From contig NC_041779.1 in the NCBI RefSeq assembly GCF_900090045.1, forward strand, positions 702,501 through 766,500: a DNA stretch of 64,000 bases. Direction: 5' to 3'. Positions within the stretch are counted from its first letter, which is position 1. Every line of letters begins with the position of its first letter. This DNA is from Plasmodium malariae (taxonomy: Eukaryota > Apicomplexa > Aconoidasida > Haemosporida > Plasmodiidae). Below, piece by piece: positions 23,132 to 34,517 of the stretch. Both the position numbers and the translations under genes were made by a program. The notes below the pieces were generated by a model. The model saw nothing but the letters and a program-made list of their open reading frames with translations, had not been told where the DNA came from and did no database searches.

Positions 23132-23292
23132 CATACATACATACATACATATATATATACATACATATATACATACATATATACATACATATATACATAC
23201 ATATATACATACATATATACATACATATATACATACATATATACATACATATATACATACATATATACATACATATATACATACATATATAC
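23132..23292. repeat. 12-bp minisatellite (ACATACATATAT)n
   Basis: About twelve near-perfect 12-bp units. Because the period is a multiple of three, the - strand frames are open as MYIC-type runs. These are not genes. Confidence 0.95.
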
Positions 23293-23594
23293 ACATTTAA
23301 ACGCGTAATGTTCAGTTAAAATAGCTAATTACTGAAATAGTCTGTTTTAATTTTGGGCCCCTACAATTTAAATAAATTAAGCAATTAAAAACGTAGGTGT
23401 ACACTAAGAATATTAATGTACACGTACGTATGCACGCATTTATGTACGTATGTATGTATATATATGTACATGTATATGTGTACTCTTCAAGTGATAATAA
23501 ACAAAACAAAAAAATAGTATTCGTTTTTATTTTCTCTTTGAACATACAATACGATAAAGAAGGAATCATACAACACTACAAAAAAATATAATAA

Positions 23595-23825
23595 TAATTG
23601 TAATTGAAATTGTAATTGAAATTGTAACTGTAATTGAAATTGTAATTGTAATTTAAATTGTAATTGTAATTGTAATTGTAATTGAAACTGTAATTGAAAT
23701 TGTAATAGTATTACTAATAGTAATACTAAGAGTATACTAATAGTAATAATAATAGTAATAACAATAGTAATAACAATAGTAATAACAATAGTAATAACAA
23801 TAGTAATAAACTAATAATAACAACA
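23595..23825. repeat. Two adjacent degenerate 12-bp repeats
   Basis: A degenerate array of TTGTAATTGAAA-type units (~23595-23705) passes into an AACAATAGTAAT array (~23755-23815). They are different simple-sequence families side by side, with no coding content. Confidence 0.8.
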
Positions 23826-24000
23826 CTTTTTTACACATTATGGTACAAAATTGTAGTGAACAATACGTAACACGTAAAATGAAGCAAGTAATAATAAAAC
23901 ACGCACATATGAAACATGTAATAAAAAAATATGAATATGTTAATAAAAATTTAATGCTGAGGTGATACCACTTTTTTAAAAAAAAAAAAAAAAAAATAGT

Positions 24001-24039
<39 letters not shown>

Positions 24040-25106
24040 ACGACAAAGGAACAAAATAAAGGAAATTGTGGGAACTGTTCAATATTGTAAATTATAAGAA
24101 AAGTATTAACATTAGAGAGAGGAAGTACCCTCTTACAACAAGTTTTTATTATAGAAAAAAAAAAAAAAAAAAGGAAAAAAAAGATAGTTCAATATTTCTA
24201 TGCACCTTTAGTTAGCACTTAGGCATACATATACATATATGTAAACATTGATATAAAACGAATGTGTTACAATAACATAATGAACTGTAGATAATGAATC
24301 GTATTTAAAAGGGATGGTTTAGTTAAATCGTTCAGAGGTATTTTTCTAGGCGCATTACTGAGAAAAAATGGAAGAGATCATTATGCATGCATGTATGTAT
24401 GTGTGTATGGATGTATGTTTGCAGATATGCGTATATGTCTGCATGTATATGTGTATGGCTTGGTTAATATGTTTAAAAATTTTCAGAGGAGCTCTACTAC
24501 ATGATAAAACGCGAATAAGGCGCCTGTGATTGAATTCACCTAGAATACCTTTACTATGTACTTGTAAAGAAATTTATGTATAAATACATTTGATGCGCAA
24601 ATTTGGGAAAAGGGGGTAAATATAAAGATACCTTACCCATTTCAGTTACATCATTTCTCACTTATATGAAGAAAAATAAAATTTGTTATATATTTGTTTT
24701 TCCTTTTTTTTTCATCCCAACTTATTTTAAAGGAAAAGATTTGTAAATCCTGTATCATTCTTTCGATTTGCTGTAAATGGTTAAGTGCAAAGGTGCCAAC
24801 TGCATTTTCACATTTACACATTTACACATTTTCACTCTTTAAGTTTGTTTCTTTTTTTATAAATAAGCTATAAGGGTAAATGACAGCATGTGCACAAGTT
24901 TGATTTTATCCTTTTGACTATTTCTTGTTTTATTCTTTTAGGAGTTATTGCTTCTTTTTTTTTTTTTTTTTGATAAACGTATTAACATTTTTTGCGTATA
25001 TAATCAATTTTAAGGAAGCAAAAGAAAAGGAAACAACAAAAGAGTAACAGTATAACAATATAATAATTACATATTACCCATATACTATTTTATGTGGAGA
25101 AAACAC

Positions 25107-25139
<33 letters not shown>

Positions 25140-25331
25140 ATTGTTATTTAACATTAATATTCCTATTTTAAAAGATAAATAAACAAAAAAGATAACAGTA
25201 TATTTTTTGAAGCCTTTTTTTTTTTTTTTTCAAAAAATATTTGAGAAAAAAAATTGGAGCTATAATTAAGCATACAATAACGCATTAATTTTGAATCCAA
25301 AGGAAATAATGTCGATAGACAGAAAAGAATT

Positions 25332-25363
<32 letters not shown>

Positions 25364-25742
25364 TACGAAATAACAAAACGAATTAGCAAAACAAAATGAC
25401 GGAAACCCTCTTTATACATATGTACATAAAAATAATTAAAAAAAAAGGAAATAACAAGGCATTCCTAACATTTCTTTGTTCTCATTTTAGGAGCAGGTAA
25501 AAGCGACTTCACCTTTTTGGACATTCCGATAATTATACATATTATCACACGATCATATGCATACACATTTTTATATGTGTCTTAGGTGTACATGGAAAGA
25601 AAAAAGAATAAGAAATCTAATATAGAAGAAATTTCTGCATTTTTTATGTAAACAGGAGCTGCGTTCTTTCTTCCCTTGTACATTCTATAGATTATATATA
25701 CTACGTGTGCAAAACTTTATCAGAAAAAGAAAAAAAGATTAA

Positions 25743-25866
25743 ATTAAATTGAAATTGAACTAAATTGAAATTGAACTAAATTGAAATTGAATTAAATTGA
25801 AATTGAACTAAATTGAAATTGAACTAAATTGAAATTGAACTAAATTGAAATTGAACCAAATTGAAC
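25743..25866. repeat. 16-bp minisatellite immediately upstream of dynein LC1
   Basis: About eight copies of AAATTGAAATTGAACT end ~35 bp before the ATG at 25900, so the array is probably transcribed as 5' UTR of the dynein light chain gene. Confidence 0.9.
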
Positions 25867-25899
25867 ATTTTATAAAAAGATTAATAAGCGAACATAGCG

Positions 25900-27382
25900 A
25901 TGGCTAAAGAAGTAACCCTATCTCAATGCATAAAAAACTGGGAGCAGAAAAATGGTAAAAAAAAAAATACTACAATAAAAAAATAAACAGAAAAAAAGGG
26001 AATATTTAAAACATCTAGAAAAAAAACAAAAGAAAAAAAAAAAAATGTAATTCCCTTTAAGCACAACTTTTTTTTTTTTGTTTTTTTTCCTTACCGGTAC
26101 AGGAAAAATAATAAAAGAAGAAGAAGAGGTTAGCTTTATTTGTCATATACCCTTGATAGAAAAATTAGACAACAGTATAAACACATTAAAAAAATGTAAG
26201 CGTTTGTCCTTATCGACGAATCGAATTGAGAAGTTAATACCGATGTCTGGTTTGAGTAATAAATGTGCACTATGGGTTTCCGCTTTTATGTACAAGTGCA
26301 TATGTGCTTGAACATGTGCATTTATGTGCATACGTACGCATGTTCATTAGTCCACACATACGTACGCATGTTCATGAGTCCACACATACGTACATAAGTA
26401 CATTTATATATGTACACACGCACAATGTGGTAATATCTTACCCCCCCAAATAAGGAATTTTTACTTTTATAAAAACAGAAAATATAGAGATATTGTCACT
26501 TGGAAGAAATTGCATAAAAAAATTTCAGTTTCTTGAAGATATAAGTGGAACGTTAAAACAACTATGGATGTCTTATAATAGTATTGACAAGTTAGATAAT
26601 TTACAGTCCTTAAAAAAACTGCAGGTCCTTTACTTATTTCATAATAAAATAAAGAGCACTGAGGAAATAGACAAGTTGGTAAGGATAAACTAGTCGATCC
26701 TTTTCTTCATGCTTTTCTTCTGACCTGTTCAAGTTAATTTGTTCATGTTGATGTAATTATTGTATACTTTTTTTTTTTTTTTTCTTATAGAGCGCTTTGC
26801 CTGAATTGGCGGAATTAGGGCTTAAGGGAAACCCAATATATGATGGAAAAACTAACGTAGTTTCTTTTATCCTATATCTTTTATTTTTTTATCCTATATC
26901 TTTTATTTTTTTATCCTATATCTTTTATTTTTTATCCTATATCTTTTCTTATCTTATTTTTTATCCTATATCTTTTATTTTTTTATCCTATATCTTTTAT
27001 TTTTTATCCTATATCTTTTATTTTTTTATCCTATATCTTTTATTTTTTTATCCGTTATCATTTATTTTTTATCCTTTGTCTTTTATTTTTTCCTTTTTCT
27101 TTTTTTGCTGATCCTGTTTCTCCATACTCTACCGCAATTTCAACTATGCTTTTATATCCATGTTGCTCATTTTTTAATCTTTTTTAATGCACAGGAGTAC
27201 ATGAAACTAGTCATTTTGAAAAAGTTGCCTCAACTAAAAGTTGTAGACAATGAGACAGTAGGAAAAAAAAAAAGAAAAAGTACATTTTTGAAATGTATCC
27301 TTGCACATAAACAAATGTCCAAAATGCCTTTTCATATTTACCCTCCGCATATATGCGCAGTAAATAAATGTATGTACGTGTG

Positions 27383-27447
<65 letters not shown>

Positions 27448-27485
27448 GTGGGTGGGTATACAATCATATGGCAGTGAAGGATATA

Positions 27486-27521
<36 letters not shown>

Positions 27522-27587
27522 TTCCTTTTGCCCATTCAGATAACAGAAAAACAGAGAAACGACGCACTAACCGTTGAAGTAGTTTGA
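25900..27587 (+). CDS. DNAL1: Axonemal outer-arm dynein light chain 1, LRR protein (6 exons)
   Basis: Spliced from six exons: 25900-25954, 26103-26255, 26479-26678, 26791-26856, 27195-27257 and 27540-27587. All junctions are GT..AG and phases agree, giving 194 aa against ~190-200 in the family. The N-terminus [19 protein letters not shown] and the leucine-rich repeats [52 protein letters not shown] and [13 protein letters not shown] follow LC1 residue by residue. The C-terminal cap ([11 protein letters not shown], then [15 protein letters not shown]) is also present. LC1 binds the microtubule-binding domain of outer-arm dynein heavy chain and regulates axonemal beating; in Plasmodium this means the male gamete flagellum. 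Intron 4 (26857-27194) is packed with a TATCC-containing repeat. The downstream neighbour on the opposite strand also looks axonemal. Confidence 0.93.
26865..27100 (+). repeat. Intronic minisatellite in dynein LC1
   Basis: About ten imperfect ~22-24-bp units built on TTTTTATCCTATATCTTTTA occupy most of intron 4 of the dynein light chain gene. Confidence 0.85.
27386..27441. repeat. (TA)n microsatellite inside dynein LC1 intron 5
   Basis: An almost perfect TA dinucleotide run inside the last intron, followed by a ~31-base T run at ~27489-27519. Similar TA runs occur at ~8396, ~22015, ~27861, ~58830, ~60279, ~61731 and ~62718. Confidence 0.9.
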
Positions 27588-27852
27588 GTAAGAATTGGGG
27601 GAAATTCCTATGACGACACAATTTAATTTTAATCATTTGATCATTTCTTTTCTCTTCTTTACTTTTTCATTTTGATGTTTTGTATAATATCAATTTTTCT
27701 TTGATAGGACTTTATTTTTTTTTCGACGTTGTACTATAAACGAGGGAAAAAAAGTAAAATAAGCGAACAGATAAATATATATATAAATAAATGAATAAAA
27801 TTATACGTAAAATAATGAACGACGTAGTGAACGCAAAATTAGTGTTATCTCA

Positions 27853-27859
27853 TTAAACA

Positions 27860-27916
<57 letters not shown>

Positions 27917-30267
27917 GCATTAATTACAATATCTTTGTTTAATTGAATGCATTCTATGACGGAACAGCTGTTGAGAACATCCACATGTTCATATTGGTTG
28001 ATCCTGTTAATAGGGGGAAAAAAGTATGTCCCTATGTGCGTGAACATACAAATACGCACATATACATATACACATACGTATATATATATATATATATAAA
28101 TTGTTACATATGCATTACGCGAGCAAAATAATTTGTTTTCCCTTTAAGGCGTCTATTAATACCTGTTTGATGTATCATTGGTGCTATCTATTTGGCTACT
28201 AATTTCAATAATTAAAGCATCCATATCATTTAATGCGTAGTTATTTTTTTCAATACTTTCTATTATTTCCCTTTCTCTATGTTCATTTTCGATGATCTTC
28301 TTATGTGTGCTACTTAGCTCGTTCAGCAGTTTTCCTTAGTGTGGACAAAGAAGGAGGGGGAATGTGTGCATGTAGAGCTGTGTGTACATACATAACTACT
28401 CATATATATAACTACACATATATGTAACTGCGCATATATGTAACTACACATATATGTAACTGCTCATATATGTAACTACACATATATATGCGTATGCTGC
28501 CATGTTTGGGTTGTTGGGCCCAGTTCGTTCCCTACTCAAGTGGGAGTAGTTCCTCTCGTGTTCCTTCATTAGCCTGTCATAATTTATCTTTTTATTATAT
28601 ATCAAAACATTTAAATAAAGAAAGTCAACACTATTTATATTTTCATTAATTGATATAATATAGTTAATATTAGAAAACTTTTTTTTATACAAATTTAGCA
28701 ATGTTAGATTAGTTTTTTGTGCTTCTTCAATTTTGTTTTTTTGTTTATTTATTATTGCATTGTAAATATCATTTATAGCACTACTCTTTTTCATTAATAA
28801 ATTATCTTTTTTTATTTTTTCTTTCATTATCTTATAATTTTTCATTTCTTCGTCTAACTCAAATAAAAAAATCTTACTCTGACATAGTATTGAACCTACT
28901 AACATTTTTGTATTTTCAAAATATATCGTTACTTTCTTTATTTCGTTTTTTAGCTTTTCAATCTCGTTCAATGTTAGCTGCTGCTTTTCTATTAAGTTTA
29001 GACAAATTTCTTGTTCTACGGATAAGGGAGGGGGGAGAAAAAAAAAATATGGAAGTAGTAGTAGTAGAAGAAGTAGAAGAAGAAGTAGTAGAAGAAGTAG
29101 AAGAAGAAGTAGTAGTAGAAGTAGAAGAAGAAGTAGTAGTAGAAGTAGAAGAAGTAGTAGTTGAAGTATAAGTAGTGGGGGAAATTAAGTTGGTGAATGT
29201 TAACTAGTAAATATGAAGTCGTAAATTTACTCAAAAGTGCATAATTTCATTCTTTTACTGCTCATATTTTTTAAGACCATTTTACCGTCTGTGCTTTCAT
29301 GCCGCTTAAAACTCTGGACCGAGTAAAATTCTTCCTTCGACTCCTCCTTGCTCCAGTGCAAGCAAATATTTTTTTCCTTAATTAGACTTAGTGTATTGCA
29401 ATCATTGTCCTTTTCTGCTTCGCTGTCTTTGTAAAAAGGGGTAAACAAAAAAAGGAAAGCCATAATGTTAGCGGTAGAGGTAGCGATAGCTGTAACGGTA
29501 GTGATGACTATGGCTGCAACGACTTGGTGTTCATTGGTTTATTCCTCCTTTTATTTATATTTTCCCATTCATGTAGTTACTTTACTTACTTATTTGACCT
29601 TTATTATGTTCTATTTCCTTGGGAACATGTTGCTGTTTTTGGCCATTGGTAGGACACATCAAATTACCCTTCTCTGCTTCATTTTGTAGACGATTTTCTG
29701 TACAGTTCATGCTACTCTTCCTAGAGGAATCAGCAAAACTGTTATCAATTACTTCATATGCTTCATCCGCTCCATTTGCTCCATCCGCTCCATTTGTTCC
29801 ATCCGCTTCATTTTCTTCTTTTATATAAGTAGTTTCATCCCTTTTGTGAGTAATAATATCCTCTATATTTACGTCATATATACCTTCTTTTGGTCTCGAC
29901 TTTTTCTCTTTATAGTTGTTCATTCGAGGGAGCGCACCCTGAGAAATACTCAAATATTCATCATCTCTCTTTGTTAATATACTTTTTAAAATGTTTCTAT
30001 ATTTTGATATACAGTCATCTAGTAAACTTTTCAATTCTCTTAAGAATTCGGTATGCAGAATATTATAATTAAAATTCTGTTCCTTGTCATATAAACTTGT
30101 ACACACATAATGAATATATTCAAGTATTTTTATAAATTTTTTTCTCTCTTCATATTTTTCAATTAGTAGTAAAAAAGCTCTATTTTCCAGTTCTAAATAT
30201 TCGTTTTCATGCTGTAATGATGCAAAGAGGTGTAGATGAGAGGATTTAATGAGTGCACGTGTTAGAG

Positions 30268-30299
<32 letters not shown>

Positions 30300-30809
30300 A
30301 TATATAAAATAAAAAATTATATATAAAATAAAAAATAAATATACTCCTACTATCATACGGCGCTCCTTAATATATGATGTATCATTGTTGCATTATGGAG
30401 CCATATTAGCTGTAATAATACAGTGATAAGCCCATGTACCTTTTCTTTTTAATTTTAATAGGCTGTGTATTTCTAACCATTACATATTATATTACAATCA
30501 TTACTACCATCATTACTACTATTACTCTTCATATTTTTTGCTCCTTCTACATTGTAGTTTTATTTGCTCTGTATATGTATTTATCATCCCGTGGTATGAT
30601 AGAACGCCTCGCGGAGCATAATACACAGTTAAGTGCCCACATATGTACATACATATGTATTTATGCATATAAATATGTTAGTGTATTTGTGAATGTGTGT
30701 GTGTGAGTGCAAGTATTCAAGTTCGTAAGCTTGCTTTAACCTTTATATTTTCATTTTTAGATAACAATTCTTTCAATATAATCTTCTTATCGTCTAATAA
30801 GTAACTCAT
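27853..30809 (-). CDS. Coiled-coil protein resembling CCDC113/CFAP263 (6 exons)
   Basis: Exons in coding order: 30809-30741, 30211-29590, 29426-29259, 29015-28536, 28334-28163 and 28003-27853. Phases agree at every GT..AG junction, giving ~553 aa. The start is MSYLLDDKKIILKELL. Exon 2 holds a helical region and an acidic linker with a short EADGTNGADGANGADEA repeat. Exons 4-6 are long coiled coil. The order of NSVDFLYLNVLIYNKKINYD, a Glu/Lys-rich coil and QYEHVDVLNSCSVIECIQL resembles the conserved C-terminal domain of CCDC113/CCDC96 ciliary proteins (I/VDF..L.I.N, then V.EV.DY..LKAEL). The last ~16 residues come from a (TA)n tract, so the true C-terminus is uncertain. An alternative is to end exon 5 at the in-frame stop 28156. 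The family name is tentative; the gene structure is firmer. It lies tail-to-tail with axonemal dynein LC1. Confidence 0.62.
29040..29168. repeat. Intronic GTA/GAA trinucleotide repeat
   Basis: An imperfect purine-rich array of GTAGAAGAA-type units lies within intron 3 (29016-29258) of the coiled-coil gene. It produces Val/Glu- and Tyr/Phe-rich shadow frames on the two strands. Confidence 0.85.
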
Positions 30810-31118
30810 CTTTTCCTCTTATAATTATTTCGATCTCTATCCTGTGATGAAGTATACACGGGGTTATATAACAGAGGACAAAGAAAACAATTGAGTAAAA
30901 GTACTTGAATGTACATATTCCTTTTTAGGTCTAATGAGTGCGGGGCTGGAAAATAAATTGCTTTTCTTTTAATTTCCCCCCTATTTGACTTTCTTTTTTG
31001 TACCATAATTAACTCTTTTTTTGTCCCGTTTTTCCTTCTTTTCTTTTTTTTTTTTTTTTTTTTCTATCTTAGAAATCGCGCAAAAGACAGAAAAAAAAAA
31101 AAAAAGTACACTGCAAAG
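30810..31118. promoter_or_regulatory. Compact divergent intergenic region
   Basis: Only 309 bp separate the start codons of the coiled-coil gene (-) and the small five-exon gene (+), so both core promoters must lie here or within the 5' UTRs. It includes a T run at ~31048-31063 and an A run at ~31091-31105. No specific transcription-factor site is claimed. Confidence 0.45.
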
Positions 31119-32528
31119 ATGGGTAAAATATTTCAAATTTTCAAATTTTCAAATTTACAAATGAACACTTTAAATTTCCCACCATATGCTAACACAGCTT
31201 CACGCGGCAGAGATTTATAATTATTATGTATAATTATCATAGAGTAGTTTAGTAGTTGGGCGTATAATATTTTACCCATTGAGCAATATTATGCATTCCT
31301 GACCCCCTTAAATGATAATCCCTTTTTTTAGATGAACAAAAAAGAGGAAAAAAAAATTGCCAGTTATTTTTCATAAAAGTAGGAATAACGTGAGAGATAT
31401 ATGATAGGTATGTGGGGCATTAATCTGCAAACTGTTAAGGGATTGGTAAAAATACAATATTTTATTCAGACCATGTTAAGAAGTAAAATACTTATACAAA
31501 ATAAGAAAAATAGAGCAAACAATTACATGTGCATTTTATAGTAACAAATGGAACAGATTATGCTTCTCGTCATTTTATCTTTAAAAAAGGCAGCACAATA
31601 CGTATATATATACATGTAGGTATATATATACATGTACGTATATCTATAAGCATACGCCCATAATATACATTCTTTTAGATTCAATGCTCTTGACATGTTA
31701 AAGCACGACAAGTGGCACACCTTTTTTAAACAAGCTCAACTATACGTAAAGCTGTATGAACAACATTCTTGCATCAGTGGTACAGCGGCAATGAAACAGT
31801 AATGAAGCTGCAATGAAGTAGTAATGAAGCTGCAATGAAGTAGTAATGAAGCTGCAGTGAAGTAGTAATGAAGCTGCAATGAAGTAGTAATGAAGCTGCA
31901 ATGAAGTAGTAATGAAGCTGCAATGAAGTAGTACTCCTTCTTTTTTACGATTTATATATCACTCTTTCATATTTATCTTTTGTCTCTTTACTTTTGTCTC
32001 TTTTTTTTTGTTATTATTTTATTATTTTTTTTTATTTTTTTTTCCTTTTTTTTATTTTTTACTCTTTATACTTATTGTTCTATTCTGCACTGTGAGCAGT
32101 GGGTGCACAAGTTTTCGACATAGCGTTGGTCAGCATATATCAAAAGGTATGCAACATATGATAAAAAAAAAAAAAAAATAATAAATATATAAAATAAATA
32201 GGAATGTTTTGAATATAGGACAAAATTTATAATAATAATATTAATTGAGAAAATGTAAAACCATGCGTATAGGAGCTTGTTTAATTGTTCTTACCATTCA
32301 ATAAAAAAACAAAGTGACGCTATGCATATAAACATATAAGTGTATGTATGTAAGCATTACATAGATACACGTACCTATAAAACTTGTATATACATTAATC
32401 TCAAAAAAGGCCAAACGGTGATAAAGTTCTAATAATCCACACGAATATATAAAAATTTGTGTTACTTCAATGTAACATCCTTTTTCCTTACTTTTATCTT
32501 TTCTAATTTTCTTTTTTAAAAGGAATAA
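31119..32528 (+). CDS. Small five-exon gene with 4-nt first coding exon, unknown function
   Basis: Predicted exons: 31119-31122 (ATG G), 31332-31389, 31679-31779, 32100-32146 and 32523-32528 (Glu plus stop). All introns (209, 289, 320 and 376 bp) are GT..AG and the phases (1, 2, 1, 0) all match, giving a 71-aa protein. Residues begin MDEQKRGKKNCQLFFIKVG, continue through FNALDMLKHDKWHTFFKQAQ and LYVKLYEQHSC, and end AQVFDIALVSIYQKE. The amino-acid mix is that of a real small folded protein rather than AT-rich noise. I do not recognise the family. No signal peptide or clear TM is seen. The first exon and the terminal two-codon exon are the weakest parts; an alternative first exon further upstream is possible. 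Intron 3 carries a 22-bp minisatellite. Confidence 0.5.
31795..31932. repeat. 22-bp minisatellite in an intron
   Basis: About six copies of a 22-bp unit containing AATGAAGCTGCAATGAAG, nearly identical, inside intron 3 of the small five-exon gene. It is GC-richer than its surroundings. Confidence 0.9.
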
Positions 32529-33426
32529 CTCACTGATATAATTTCAAATTCTGCGCAAAAAATGAAATATAATTTTTTTCTTATTTTTCCACATCGTTAT
32601 AAATAAAAAAGCTACACATCCAAAATGAACGAACAAAAACGTAAATAAGAAAAATTGGAATATCACGCAGCCGGATAAAAGTGGTACATTAAAAGTACCT
32701 TATTGAGCTTCAAACATATTAGTAAAATAGTATCTCTTTCCTTTATGTCTACAGTTATGTTACTCTTTATATTTCATTTTACCATTTTTTCATTTTTCTA
32801 TTTTTTTTTTTTTTTTTTTTGCAACACCATTAAAACAGATTTAAAATGAAATAAAAAAAAAATTAAATTAAAATAAAATAATAAAAAAAAAAAAGCAATA
32901 TGCAATATAATAGTAAAACAACAAAATGTAAACAAATTGGCAAAATAAGAAAACATATCACAATATGAAAGAATATGATAAATATATATAAAGTTAAAAA
33001 AAAAAAAAAAAAAAATAGCAATATAGGTTTTAAAATTACTTTAGTATGGTTACAATGAATATAAAATGAAGATAATTGTGCAGATAATTTATTACCGTTA
33101 CATAGCACATAAAAAATAATAAATATAAAAGAATAGCGTACATATATTTTTAAACAATGAGTAGTAACATGTAATATGTATTATTTATGCTCACAAAAGT
33201 ATAAGTAAAATAAAATAACAACACATAATAATAGAAGCTAAAAGATATAAAGGCAAAAACGTATAAAAAGAAATATTACAAAAAAAAATATTACGAAAAA
33301 AGTATAAAAAAAAAAAGCACAGAAAAAGTATAAAAAAATATGCAAAAAAAGGTATACAAAAAAAAATTATATATTTAATTTTTTAAAACATCAAAATACA
33401 AAAAAAAAAAAAAAAAAAAAGGCAAC
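32529..33426. other. Intergenic region before SmG
   Basis: About 0.9 kb of AT-rich sequence between two + strand genes, with a T run at ~32803-32820 and many A runs. It should contain the 3' UTR of the small gene and the SmG promoter. No exon is seen on either strand; the Phe/Ile-rich - strand frame at 32863-33108 is low-complexity. Confidence 0.65.
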
Positions 33427-33934
33427 ATGACTCTGACAGTTGGAAAGGCAGGCCCAGCATCGGATTTTCGAAAGTTCATGGAAAAGAGATTACAAAGTAA
33501 GCATTTAATAGTTAAAATTTTTGAATGTGATGAATGTATACTAATATGAGCCCATACGCGTATGGGACGATACGATGTGATATATATATATATATATATA
33601 TATGTGTATGTATATAATGACGAGGAATGGAAGAATGAAGAGATGATCAAAGGAAATATACTGTATAACTTTGAAAATCGTTTTTTCCAAAACAATTTTT
33701 CGTTCACATTTTTTTCTCCTTTTCCGTATGTTTTTTGCCCACTTGTTCGTAGTTTATCTAAATGGTAACAGACTAATCGTCGGTGTGCTTAGGGGTTATG
33801 ACACGTTTATGAATTTAGTGTTAGATAATACGGTCGAGATAAAAAAGGAAGAGCAAATTGATATAGGTGTGGTTGTGATAAGAGGGAACAGCATATCGTA
33901 CTGGGAGTGTTTAGACAAAGTTGACATTAAATGA
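33427..33934 (+). CDS. SNRPG: Small nuclear ribonucleoprotein G, Sm core (2 exons)
   Basis: Exon 1 33427-33496 and exon 2 33753-33934, phase 1 across a 256-bp intron (GTAAGC..CGTAG), 83 aa. The N-terminus MTLTVGKAGPASDFRKFMEK leads into the Sm1 motif (YLNGNRLIVGVLRGYDTFMN followed by LVLDNTVE), and Sm2 reads GVVVIRGNSISYWE. The retained GYDTFMNLVLD and IRGNSI signatures identify the G subunit of the heptameric Sm ring that assembles on U1, U2, U4 and U5 snRNAs. The length is slightly above the human 76 aa because of the longer N-terminus. The intron holds a short (TA)n tract. Confidence 0.95.
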
Positions 33935-34517
33935 GGACTTTTCAGCTAGTTGTTATGTATTCCTATACATATACATATGCATGTATGTGAGTAGGTATGT
34001 ACGTACACATACCAATTTGTTGTTCCTCGTTACTTTAACAAAATGTAAAGTTCCAACCATAAACAGTACGTTAATATTCAGTTAAACAGAAGGCAATATT
34101 GTGCACATCAAAAAAAAAAAAAAAAACAAACAAACAAACAAACAAACAAACAAACAAACAAACAAACAAACAAACAAACAAACAAACAAACAAACAAACA
34201 AACAAACAAACAAACAAACAAACAAACAAAAGGGATTTATACACATGTATTATCTGTGTATGCATTAAATAATACGAGGAATGAAGACATGTGCAAAAAG
34301 TAAAACAGAGATAATTATATAAAAGTGGCAACCTCAAGATATTAATGCAAGTTAATGAAAATTAATTTTTTGAAGCTTTCTACTATTTTTTTCATTCGTA
34401 AATTTTGCTTGATTTATCATTTCATTTATGTAGCTTTATTTTTTCAGTCATATATTTTAGCTCATTTTATTTACCTTTTTTTTTTCTTTTTTTTTTTTTT
34501 TCTCCTTTTTTTTTTTG
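33935..34517. other. Convergent 3' intergenic region with tetranucleotide tract
   Basis: Lies between the SmG stop and the PCIF1-like stop on the opposite strand. It is dominated by the (CAAA)n tract and T runs at ~34471-34500. Nothing coding is seen. Confidence 0.7.
34126..34230. repeat. (CAAA)n tetranucleotide microsatellite, ~26 copies
   Basis: A perfect CAAA/TTTG run of about 104 bp preceded by an A run. The - strand reads as a repeated Val-Cys-Leu-Phe shadow frame. It is the purest tetranucleotide tract in the window and should vary in length between isolates. Confidence 0.97.

Larger units (their letters stand above)
21971..25899. other. Divergent intergenic region (SEC23 / dynein light chain promoters)
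   Basis: About 3.9 kb with (TA)n at ~22015-22048 beside the SEC23 start, several minisatellites (listed separately) and poly(A) tracts at ~22912-22931, ~25108-25134 and ~25340-25363. TACATATG-like simple sequence also occurs. I see no supported exon. A short ATG frame at ~25309 runs straight into poly(A). Confidence 0.6.
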
